From NCBI GenBank assembly GCA_964485695.1, contig CAZAKZ010000104.1:1-21104 (forward strand): 21,104 bases of DNA, written 5' to 3'. Below the pieces are notes generated by a model, which searched no databases, was not told the origin of the DNA, and saw nothing but the letters and a program-made list of their open reading frames with translations. Position numbers and translations under genes: made by a program. Shown here piece by piece: positions 14,966 to 21,104 of this stretch. This stretch comes from CAZAKZ01 sp964485695 (lineage in GTDB: Bacteria > Planctomycetota > JAFGQW01). Position 1 is the first letter of the stretch. Every line of letters starts with the position of its first letter.

Positions 14966-15667
14966 ATGGCCATTCGCTTCCGATCCCGAAACGGGTCCGG
15001 CGCCTGCCACGCCGGGGGGGGAACCTCTTCCGATCCGCTGGAATCCCGGGACGCGTCGAAAAACGCCGGTGCTTTCCCGGTCCACGGCGAGGGTGCCGGC
15101 GCCGCCGGGGATGACACTCCGGTGGCCCTGCAGAACATCCGGATTCCGGACGGCGTTCCCGCCGAGGGGCCCTACAAGATCCTGGTCATCGGCTCTACCG
15201 CGGAGATCCGAGAGGAGACCGTTCGGATCCTGCTGGCCCAGGGCGGCCCCGGCTGGGAGCCGGATGCCACCGGAGAGGATGGCCCGTCGATGAGAAAGCG
15301 GGTGAGCCTGGAAGCCTGGGACCTCGTCCTCCTCCGGCTGGACGCCGGCCCCCTGGACTTCCGGGACCTGTTTCGTTCTCTGCGAGCCGCCCAGCACTGG
15401 CCGCCGCCTCCGGTGGTGGCCGTGATGCACCCGGACCCGAGCCTCCAGGGGGAGCTCAAGGCCCTCGGCGCCGTTCAGACCCTCATCACGCCCCTCACAG
15501 AGGAAGTTCTGGTCCGGGCCCTGAGTCATGCCCTGAGTCAGGACCTCTCTTCCCGAGCCGGTCAGGATTCCGATCGTAATGCGGATTCCTGGTGGGAGGA
15601 CGAGAAGGACAACAAAAAAAACACCAAAAACGACAACGGAGAAGAAAACGAGGCCGGGGATTCCTGA
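14966..15667 (+). CDS. Degenerate response-regulator receiver (pseudo-receiver) protein
   Basis: A 233-residue protein from the ATG at 14966; a TTG at 14930 is possible but overlaps the promoter candidate. Residues about 1-65 are Gly/Ala/Ser-rich and probably disordered. Residues about 68-195 follow the receiver fold order: YKILVIGSTAEIREETVRIL, then AWDLVLLRLDAGP, PPVVAVMHPDP, and LKALGAVQTLITPLTEEVLVRAL. The phospho-accepting Asp expected after DLVLL is Arg, the N-terminal acidic pair is missing, and the usual Lys before Pro is Thr, so ordinary phosphorylation is unlikely. The last 25 residues are a very charged, Lys/Asn/Glu/Asp-rich tail encoded by locally A-rich DNA. A hairpin with the stop codon in its loop ends the gene. 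The role is unknown; a phosphorylation-independent protein-interaction domain is possible. Confidence 0.68.
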   Translation: MAIRFRSRNGSGACHAGGGTSSDPLESRDASKNAGAFPVHGEGAGAAGDDTPVALQNIRIPDGVPAEGPYKILVIGSTAEIREETVRILLAQGGPGWEPDATGEDGPSMRKRVSLEAWDLVLLRLDAGPLDFRDLFRSLRAAQHWPPPPVVAVMHPDPSLQGELKALGAVQTLITPLTEEVLVRALSHALSQDLSSRAGQDSDRNADSWWEDEKDNKKNTKNDNGEENEAGDS

Positions 15668-15677
15668 GGGGAATCCC
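15657..15677 (+). terminator. Terminator-like hairpin overlapping the stop codon
   Basis: GGGATTCC (15657-15664) pairs perfectly with GGAATCCC (15670-15677), with a 5-nt loop holding the TGA stop (15665-15667). Only a weak T-rich stretch follows, so termination may be inefficient or the hairpin may protect the 3' end. Confidence 0.4.
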
Positions 15678-15720
15678 GCACTAATTTCACACCCAGAGGT
15701 CGATTGAAGCAGGGCAGGGC

Positions 15721-15839
15721 CCTTCTCAGCGACGCGAGGTCCGGATAAGATGGCCCCGTGAGCCGGCCGTTCCTCGGGATTCGATCCGTAGGTTTTGCTG
15801 ATTTTCGAGGAAGGCCGGAACTCCGGTTCGCTGAGAGGG
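15721..15839 (+). other. Nested inverted repeats in the leader of the RGG-tail gene (possible structured RNA)
   Basis: An outer stem pairs 15721-15732 with 15828-15839 (core CTCAGCGA / TCGCTGAG, 12 pairs with one G-U). Inside it a second stem pairs 15763-15776 with 15806-15818 (13 pairs, one bulged G), extendable by two G-U pairs and an A-T. About 30 unpaired nt lie on the 5' side between the stems and 9 nt on the 3' side. The structure lies in a 273-bp non-coding region, about 100 nt before the next ATG. A TCTCATGAGA palindrome follows at 15852-15861. It matches no riboswitch class that I recognise. Confidence 0.45.
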
Positions 15840-15940
15840 TATCATCCCGTATCTCATGAGAGATTATCTCCTTATCCCGTACAGCCTGCCCCACCGGCAT
15901 CCCTGCCAGGGGCTTGATCCAACCAAGGGAGGATGACCAC

Positions 15941-16669
15941 ATGAAGTATCCAGTCTTGCTACTCTTGACGGCCGCGATGCTCGTAGGCCTCACCCCGGGC
16001 CTGAGCGCCCAGGAGGCCGGCGACGCCAAGGCGCCAGCGGCACCCAATGCCCAGGCCTACGTCAAGGCCCTCGTGAAGTACATGAGCAATCCGGATCCCC
16101 GGCTTCGCTTCAGCGTCCGCGAAGGGCTCCGGATCATGGGCACCATGGCGGTGAGTGCCATCAACGAGGCCAAGGCAGCCGAGAAGGACGCCCACGTCAA
16201 GGCGTTCATGGATCGCACCGTGAAGCTCATCAAGAATTCACGGCGCAATCAGGCACAACAACAACAGGGGCGCCGCGACTTCAGGAACATGCGGGGCCGG
16301 AACCGCGAGATCGACATCGACCGCATTGCCATGGAAGCCAATCTCAACTGGGAGCAGATGGCCAAGACCCTGCCCATCCTCCAGAAGGCCAGCAAGGACG
16401 CGCGCGACCTCCTTGCCGAGTTCCGTGAGGCGGGCGGCAATTTCCGGGATCGCGAGGCCCGGGCCGACCTGCAGGAAGAGTTGAAGACCATCACCGGGGA
16501 AGCCAAGCCCAAGCTGAAGAAGTTCCTCTCCGAGACCCAGATCAAGCGCATGGAGCGCTACTTGAATCCCATGGGCCGGATGTTCGGCGGCCGGGGAGGC
16601 CGTGCAGGCGGCCGGCGCGGCGGCGGCGAAGGAGGCCGCGGCGGAGAAGGCCGGCGACCCGGCGGCTAG
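15941..16669 (+). CDS. Secreted helical protein with Arg/Gly-rich C-terminal tail
   Basis: A 242-residue protein from the ATG at 15941, chosen because a strong ribosome site (GGGAGGA, about 15928-15934) and a clear signal peptide (1-22, cleavage at LSA/QE) support it. Residues about 37-90 form helices like one or two HEAT-type repeats (PDPRLRFSVREGLRIMG). A Gln/Arg-rich linker follows (about 103-125). Residues about 130-210 form a long helical region (WEQMAKTLPILQKASKDARD, then KFLSETQIKRMERYL) faintly like Spy/LTXXQ periplasmic proteins; this is a guess. The last 30 residues are almost only Gly, Arg and Glu with several RGG boxes, suggesting a disordered polycationic tail that could bind polyanions such as envelope polymers or nucleic acid. 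No enzyme motif is seen. It is preceded by a long structured leader. Confidence 0.75.
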   Translation: MKYPVLLLLTAAMLVGLTPGLSAQEAGDAKAPAAPNAQAYVKALVKYMSNPDPRLRFSVREGLRIMGTMAVSAINEAKAAEKDAHVKAFMDRTVKLIKNSRRNQAQQQQGRRDFRNMRGRNREIDIDRIAMEANLNWEQMAKTLPILQKASKDARDLLAEFREAGGNFRDREARADLQEELKTITGEAKPKLKKFLSETQIKRMERYLNPMGRMFGGRGGRAGGRRGGGEGGRGGEGRRPGG

Positions 16670-16677
16670 ATTCAAGT

Positions 16678-16698
16678 CGTCCCCCCCCGGGGGAGACG
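16678..16698 (+). terminator. GC-rich hairpin after the RGG-tail gene
   Basis: CGTC plus a C-run (16678-16685) pairs with a G-run plus GACG (ending 16698), one bulged A, very small loop. It starts 9 nt after the stop codon. No T-run follows, so it is a terminator or 3'-end stabiliser only by position. Confidence 0.35.
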
Positions 16699-16775
16699 AT
16701 CGAAGATGAAATTCAAGGACGCGGGAGCGTGACCGATCCGCTTCCGCGTCTTCTCTCCATTTCTCGAATCCCTCC

Positions 16776-17213
16776 ATGGCCTACCCGCGCCCAACAGCCC
16801 TGGCTCTCATCACCCGGCAGGACAGGGTGCTCCTGCTCCGGATGGTGGAGGACGACCTGGAATACTGGGCCCCTCCGGGCGGCGGCCTCGAGCCGGGGGA
16901 GACCTTGCCCGCGGCGGCCGCCCGGGAGGCCCGGGAAGAAGCGGGTATCGAGGTGATCGTCGGCCCGCTCCTCTACGTCCACGACTTCATCAATCCGGAG
17001 GACGGCTGCCACAAGGTGGAGGTCTATTTCCGGGCCACACCCGCAGGCGATCTCACGCCCGCCACCACGCCCCGCCGGGACCCCCGCATCCTGGAGGCCC
17101 GCTGGATTGCCCTGGAGGCGGTCCGGGACCTGGTCCTCTTTCCGCCGGAGTTCTCGGAGATGCTGCCCGAGGATCTGGCCGGGGACGCGGAACCGAGGGT
17201 GCGCTACTTCTGA
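16776..17213 (+). CDS. Nudix hydrolase
   Basis: A 145-residue Nudix protein that would cleave a nucleoside diphosphate linked to another group. The complete Nudix box GX5EX7REUXEEXGU spans residues 36-58 (G36, E42, R50, E51, E54, E55, G57), so the metal-binding glutamates are intact. The preceding LEYWAPPGGGLEPGE and the short length fit the MutT/ADP-ribose pyrophosphatase-like group, but the substrate cannot be told. The ATG at 16776 has no ribosome site; the sequence just before it is pyrimidine-rich. It is convergent with the glycosyltransferase gene, with only 23 bp between stop codons; a 10-bp palindrome TGTTGCAACA (17219-17228) lies in that gap. Confidence 0.92.
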   Translation: MAYPRPTALALITRQDRVLLLRMVEDDLEYWAPPGGGLEPGETLPAAAAREAREEAGIEVIVGPLLYVHDFINPEDGCHKVEVYFRATPAGDLTPATTPRRDPRILEARWIALEAVRDLVLFPPEFSEMLPEDLAGDAEPRVRYF

Positions 17214-17236
17214 CCCCTTGTTGCAACAGGAACTGA

Positions 17237-18256
17237 TCAGGCCACCACCACGAAGTCCCTGCCCTCCTCCCGATCCATGCCCTCCAGGGCTTTCCGGATG
17301 ACGTCCCGGGCTCCCCGGCTGCCCACGGCGGCCAGAACCTGCACGCCCTCGTATCGGCTCAGCTCTTCCGGAGCAATGACCGGGGCTCCGCGTCGGACTC
17401 GCCCGACCTTGGCCGGATCGATGTCCACGTGGGCCGCGATGTGGATCCCCTCCTCCCGCAGGAGGCGGCCGAGCTGGCGGCCGATGGGGCCGGCGCCCCA
17501 GATGACGATTTCTCCCGCTGCCAGCCCGGGATCCCGGGCCAGGTGGTGCGCCTTGCACCGCAGGAATGCAGCCCGGGCGTAGCGGGGATCCCGACGCGAT
17601 GCGCGCCGGGGGTGGTCACGCCAGTAGTAGAGGACCTCGGGCACCTTCCGGAAGATCGCGCCGGCCGCATGGTAGCGCAGCCACAGATCCAGGTCCTCGG
17701 GCCAGCCCCGGTCGGTGTAGCCCTTGAGGGCCCGCAGTTCCGACGTCCGCATCATGGCCGTGGGGTGCGGCACCGTGGATTCCACGTAGCGCTCCCGGAA
17801 ATGGTCCCGATGCGTGAGGACGGCGTTCACCCAGGCGTCGTACCTTCGGTAGCCCTCACCCAGGGTCCGACGCGGAAAGCTCTCCACCCTGCACCCGACC
17901 ACCGACACCTCGGGATTCGACTCCAGCACCGCGATCTGTCGGGCCAATCGATGCGGATGGCACATGTCATCGGCATCGAACCGGGCCAGGTAGCGGCCCC
18001 GGCAGGCGGCCAGGCCCGCATTGAGGGTCTCGACCAGGCCCCGCCTCTCGGCGTTTCTCAGGACCCGGATCCGAGCATCCCGGCGGGCGTGCCTCTCGAG
18101 GACACCCGGCGTGTCGTCATCGGAGGCGTCATCCACCGCCACCACTTCGAAGGCAGTGAAGGTCTGGCGTGCCAGGCTCCGGAGTGCTCGACCCAGCCAG
18201 GGTGCGGCGTTGTGTACCGGAAGGAGGATGGATATCGGATACGGGTCGGACTTCAC
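17237..18256 (-). CDS. Family 2 glycosyltransferase fused to a Rossmann-like domain
   Basis: A 339-residue protein. Residues about 7-215 form a GT-A glycosyltransferase: SILLPVHNAAPWLGRALRSL, VVAVDDASDDDT (D42, D43), the metal-binding DAD at 94-96 in ARFDADDM, and a WPEDLDLW segment (E187, D188) that fits the catalytic ED motif. This would transfer a sugar from a nucleotide donor onto an envelope or secreted polymer. Residues about 248-339 are a separate domain starting EIVIWGAGPIGRQLGRLL, a glycine-rich nucleotide-binding loop, with HVDIDPAKVG after it, like the N-terminal domain of PglD-type acetyltransferases. No membrane segment is seen. The GTG start is forced, since an in-frame stop lies shortly upstream. 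The metalloprotease gene ends 73 bp upstream. Confidence 0.9.
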   Translation of the reverse strand: MKSDPYPISILLPVHNAAPWLGRALRSLARQTFTAFEVVAVDDASDDDTPGVLERHARRDARIRVLRNAERRGLVETLNAGLAACRGRYLARFDADDMCHPHRLARQIAVLESNPEVSVVGCRVESFPRRTLGEGYRRYDAWVNAVLTHRDHFRERYVESTVPHPTAMMRTSELRALKGYTDRGWPEDLDLWLRYHAAGAIFRKVPEVLYYWRDHPRRASRRDPRYARAAFLRCKAHHLARDPGLAAGEIVIWGAGPIGRQLGRLLREEGIHIAAHVDIDPAKVGRVRRGAPVIAPEELSRYEGVQVLAAVGSRGARDVIRKALEGMDREEGRDFVVVA

Positions 18257-18289
18257 GGAACGGCCAAAATGGTCGGCCAGTTAAGCTCT

Positions 18290-18317
18290 GCAGGGGCCCG
18301 GCGCGGCGAGCCCCTGC
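18290..18317 (-). terminator. Hairpin between the metalloprotease and glycosyltransferase genes
   Basis: GCAGGGGC (18290-18297) and GCCCCTGC (18310-18317) form a perfect 8-bp stem with a 12-nt loop, 12 nt past the metalloprotease stop codon on the - strand. No T-run follows; a terminator role rests on position and stem strength. Confidence 0.4.
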
Positions 18318-18329
18318 GCGACTTCGCCT

Positions 18330-21104
18330 CTACTTGATCTGGATGTTCCAGGGATTGGACAGAATGCCACCTGAGGAATAGACCATGGCTTCGGTGTAGA
18401 CCCGCATGCCCTTGAGGATCGGCGCCATGGGAACGGGAACCTCGAAACGGCCCTTCCCCGAGGCGTCCAGCTTCTTGCTGATGACCAGGAACACGGGCCA
18501 GCCGAGGTCCAGAACCCCCAGCCCCGGCACGCTGACCGGGCCCGGACTGAAGGAGAAGGCCCAGAAATACATGCTGCCCGGCCGTTTCAGCGCTTCGATA
18601 TCGAACTTCAGGGTCGTGCCCACACCGGGTGTGCGGGTGTTTGCGGTGAGCTCGGCCACGTCATCGTCGAACACCACCACCGAGACGTCATCGATGAGGG
18701 CGTCGGTGACGGAGTTGTTGGGATTGTCGGCGGTCCTGAACCGGATCTTCATCTGGGTCGTGTACGGCCCCGGAAGCATCGACTCCACGACGGTCCATCG
18801 ATTCTCGTTCTGGGCCACCTGCTCCAGCGACTTCCAGGCTTTCCCCCCGTCCGTGGACACGTCCACGTCCAGGGTGTCGTCGTTGTTGTTGAAGGTGTAG
18901 AACCACCGGGCGTACTTGATCCGGGCGGCGCCGGGTGTGACGGCCGACAGGTCGAAGGTGGGAGACTGGATCTCGGTTGACCCGTTGTCCACGTCGAAGA
19001 GGTAGGCCTCCCGGCCGCGGAGGCCGTTTTCGGTGACGTAGCAGCGCTTTCCCGTCCCCGCCGTGTGGTCGTCCTCGGGCTGGCAGTCCCCGATGGGATT
19101 CCCCGTCCACGTGGCCTGGAAGGGATCGACGCGCTCGAAACGACCTGAGGTGGCGGTGTGAACGCCGGTCCATCCCCTGTCGGTCTCGAAGTCGTCCGCG
19201 AAGAAAATGTTCATGTGCCCCACGGTAAAGCCGAGGGAACCGATGTCCGGGTAGCGCTCGTGGCTCTTCTTGTCGTCCCAGCCTTCGAGGAAATACTCAA
19301 TCCTGGACACCGCTTTCTGCGCGGGTATGGAGGCGGTGTAGGTGTCCCCGGATACCTTGGTCATGGTCAAAGTGGTATAGGCTCCGGAACCGACCTTGTA
19401 GGAGAGGGTGGCGCGGGTGACGGTGCCGGCCTGGGAGGTCACTTCCGCCGTGATCACGTAAGCGTTCACCGTGTCCCGGGTATCGGGGAAGCCCGTGTGC
19501 TTGAACTGCACCGTGGGCGGATCGGGCGGCCTGGGCAGGAGGTGGTTGTCGGCGGCCTGGGCGATGAGCTTGAAGTTGGGGGTGCCGTTCTTCAGGTTGG
19601 AATCGTCATCGTCCTGGACCAGGACTTCGATGACGCCGTCGGGCATATCGGTGGGATTCCGGGAGTACTGGGTGATGGTGATGATCTCCGAGATGTCCTT
19701 GCCCTTGGCGACGCCGTGCTTCACCACGAGCAGGTCTCTCAGGTCCATGCAGAAGCCGCCCCAGATCTCGCCGGCCTTGTGCACCTCCTTGCCCTTGGAC
19801 GGCCACTGGGTCTGGTGGGCCGATTTGCCGGGGCGGTAGTCCCGGATATGCTGCCCCTGGTTCAGGAAGTCGCGGCCGATGATCCGCTGGTCGCTCACAA
19901 AGAGGCCCAGGTGATCCCCGATGCCCTCGGAAAAGCTGAGCGGATTGTAGGAGCCGTGAAAGACGACGTGGAAGGCGTGGCCGTACTCGTGGGCCACCAC
20001 CTCCTCGTAGGCCGTGTTGGGGCAGTTGTAGCTGCCCCGCGACCCCGACTTGTAGAAGTTGATGGTGCTGTTCCTGTAGAACGCGTTGCACCTGTTGTTG
20101 ATGTTGACGTTGGTGACCATCTTCGGGATACCCGTGTAATTCGGATACCGCTTCGCCACGAAGAAGTGCGTATATGTCGTGAACCGGTAGGCCGTGGCCT
20201 CGGCCGTGGTGAACTCGTGCTGATGCGTGGGATTCATGACCACATTGGCGGCCTGGCCCGGAGTGGCGGGCATGGAAAACGTGGTGTTGGCGCCGGCATT
20301 GTTAGCCACTGCGCACCAGTCCCCGGCATACCGGCCCGTGATGGTGACCTGGGACGTACCCGGGTGGGAAATCTTGAAGTTCCCGCTCGCGTCGGTGACG
20401 CCGGAGCCGCCGCCCTGGACGCTGACCTGCAGCGACCGCATGGGCACCACCTTGAAGGCGCCGTTCGGTCCGTCATCCAGGGTCCCGGCCGCCACGTTGC
20501 CGATGACGTCGGTATGAAGCAGGTCGCTGTGCTTGCGGAGGAGTCGTCCGGTGGCCGCGTCCAGGATCACGGACCAGGCGGCCGGGGGTTCTTCCACGTC
20601 GAACATCACATGGTGCACCAGACGCGCCGTCAGCTCTGTCTCCGACGCGGGCCCGGCCTCGACCAGGACGTAGGTCTCGAAGCGGTGCACCCTGCCCAGG
20701 CCAGGCGCGAAGGGCGGGATTTCCAACCGGGCCTTCTCCACGGCGGCATCCCGGGGCATCGGATCGATTTCACATTCCAGGTTCCGGACCCAGTCCGATC
20801 CCAGGAGTGAGAGGCGGCCGAGGGTGGCGTCGATGCGGAGCTTCACCCGCATGTGCTCGATGGGCGACCGGACGTCATAGCCCCGGTACGTCTGCTTGAA
20901 ATCGATGCCGAGGATCACGTGGCCGGCCGGATTCATCGAGGCTGCCGAACGCATGTGTTTCATGTCGGCGAGGCGGTCGACGCCCAGGAGCTCACGATAT
21001 TTCTCCACGAAGCGACGCGCCAGAGAGACCGTGGCCGGTCCCACCTCCAGGGGCAATGCCGTTAAGCTCCAGGAGGCTGCGGACTGAAGCGCGTCCTGCT
21101 CGTT
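18330..21104 (-). CDS. Secreted multidomain gluzincin-type metalloprotease (M36/M4-like), N-terminus beyond right edge
   Basis: The frame stays open to the window edge: the 16 codons upstream of a TTG at 21056 contain no stop, so the true start and any signal peptide lie outside. Numbering from that TTG gives 908 residues. Residues about 1-175 resemble a protease propeptide (FTP/PepSY-like). About 195-245 is a carboxypeptidase-regulatory-like beta domain (VTDASGNFKIS). The catalytic region holds HEYGH (H356, E357, H360) and FSEGIGDH (E377), which fits HExxH zinc proteases of the gluzincin type; the spacing to E377 is a little short, so the family label is tentative. The stretch VQDDDDSNLKNGTPNF is typical of such secreted proteases. 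A beta-rich region near 640-790 (DTLDVDVSTDGGKAWKSL) looks like a carbohydrate-binding or MAM-like fold. The last 105 residues resemble the C-terminal module of the protein at 5358-6602. Confidence 0.86.
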   Translation of the reverse strand, partial: NEQDALQSAASWSLTALPLEVGPATVSLARRFVEKYRELLGVDRLADMKHMRSAASMNPAGHVILGIDFKQTYRGYDVRSPIEHMRVKLRIDATLGRLSLLGSDWVRNLECEIDPMPRDAAVEKARLEIPPFAPGLGRVHRFETYVLVEAGPASETELTARLVHHVMFDVEEPPAAWSVILDAATGRLLRKHSDLLHTDVIGNVAAGTLDDGPNGAFKVVPMRSLQVSVQGGGSGVTDASGNFKISHPGTSQVTITGRYAGDWCAVANNAGANTTFSMPATPGQAANVVMNPTHQHEFTTAEATAYRFTTYTHFFVAKRYPNYTGIPKMVTNVNINNRCNAFYRNSTINFYKSGSRGSYNCPNTAYEEVVAHEYGHAFHVVFHGSYNPLSFSEGIGDHLGLFVSDQRIIGRDFLNQGQHIRDYRPGKSAHQTQWPSKGKEVHKAGEIWGGFCMDLRDLLVVKHGVAKGKDISEIITITQYSRNPTDMPDGVIEVLVQDDDDSNLKNGTPNFKLIAQAADNHLLPRPPDPPTVQFKHTGFPDTRDTVNAYVITAEVTSQAGTVTRATLSYKVGSGAYTTLTMTKVSGDTYTASIPAQKAVSRIEYFLEGWDDKKSHERYPDIGSLGFTVGHMNIFFADDFETDRGWTGVHTATSGRFERVDPFQATWTGNPIGDCQPEDDHTAGTGKRCYVTENGLRGREAYLFDVDNGSTEIQSPTFDLSAVTPGAARIKYARWFYTFNNNDDTLDVDVSTDGGKAWKSLEQVAQNENRWTVVESMLPGPYTTQMKIRFRTADNPNNSVTDALIDDVSVVVFDDDVAELTANTRTPGVGTTLKFDIEALKRPGSMYFWAFSFSPGPVSVPGLGVLDLGWPVFLVISKKLDASGKGRFEVPVPMAPILKGMRVYTEAMVYSSGGILSNPWNIQIK

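Noticed and set aside
19158..20810. A 550-codon open frame on the + strand opposite the metalloprotease
   Set aside because: The - strand frame encodes HEYGH and ordered domains; the antisense product is low-complexity Gly/Val/His-rich and unlike any protein family.
1..21104. CRISPR array, tRNA or rRNA genes, insertion sequences, phage or toxin-antitoxin genes
   Set aside because: No regularly spaced repeats, cloverleaf sequences, rRNA-like stretches, transposase motifs or small two-gene toxin modules were seen on either strand by reading; a covariance-model search was not possible.

Overview
This is a 21.1 kb, high-GC, densely coded bacterial chromosomal segment with 14 protein genes: six on the + strand in the centre-right, one + strand gene near the left end, and the rest on the - strand. 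No rRNA, tRNA, CRISPR array, transposase or phage gene was seen. The mix suggests a Planctomycetota-like (less likely Acidobacteriota or Myxococcota) genome: a TIGR03790 protein, an SBBP-repeat lipoprotein, large secreted multidomain proteins that share an uncharacterised C-terminal module, frequent GTG/TTG starts and few strong Shine-Dalgarno sites. This taxonomic call is an inference, not a demonstrated fact.

Layout. 1-941 (-): N-terminal part of a secreted SBBP-repeat beta-propeller lipoprotein, cut by the left edge, with an excellent sigma-54 promoter candidate upstream. 1396-2130 (+): SAM-dependent methyltransferase. 2235-9390 (-): a run of five co-oriented genes, in transcription order ispH (isoprenoid precursor synthesis), pepA (leucyl aminopeptidase), a secreted beta-propeller protein, rny (RNase Y, with unusual features) and an LplT-like lysophospholipid transporter. 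Candidate promoters and a terminator-like hairpin between them suggest several transcription units rather than one operon.

9391-9946: the largest non-coding stretch, dominated by a 179-bp near-perfect inverted repeat that ends 28 bp before the next gene. 9947-17213 (+): a DUF885 putative metallopeptidase translationally coupled (4-nt overlap) to a TPR protein of unknown function; a secreted TIGR03790 protein; a degenerate response-regulator receiver protein; a secreted protein with an Arg/Gly-rich tail, preceded by a leader able to form nested hairpins; and a Nudix hydrolase. 17237-21104 (-): a family 2 glycosyltransferase fused to a Rossmann-like domain, and a large secreted gluzincin-type metalloprotease whose N-terminus lies beyond the right edge.

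Together the region mixes core housekeeping genes (ispH, pepA, rny) with envelope and secretion functions. I do not see a clearly bounded defence or biosynthetic system. The most unusual signals are the large palindrome, the sigma-54 promoter framed by an inverted repeat, the atypical RNase Y, the C-terminal module shared by two otherwise unrelated secreted proteins, and the DUF885/TPR coupled pair.
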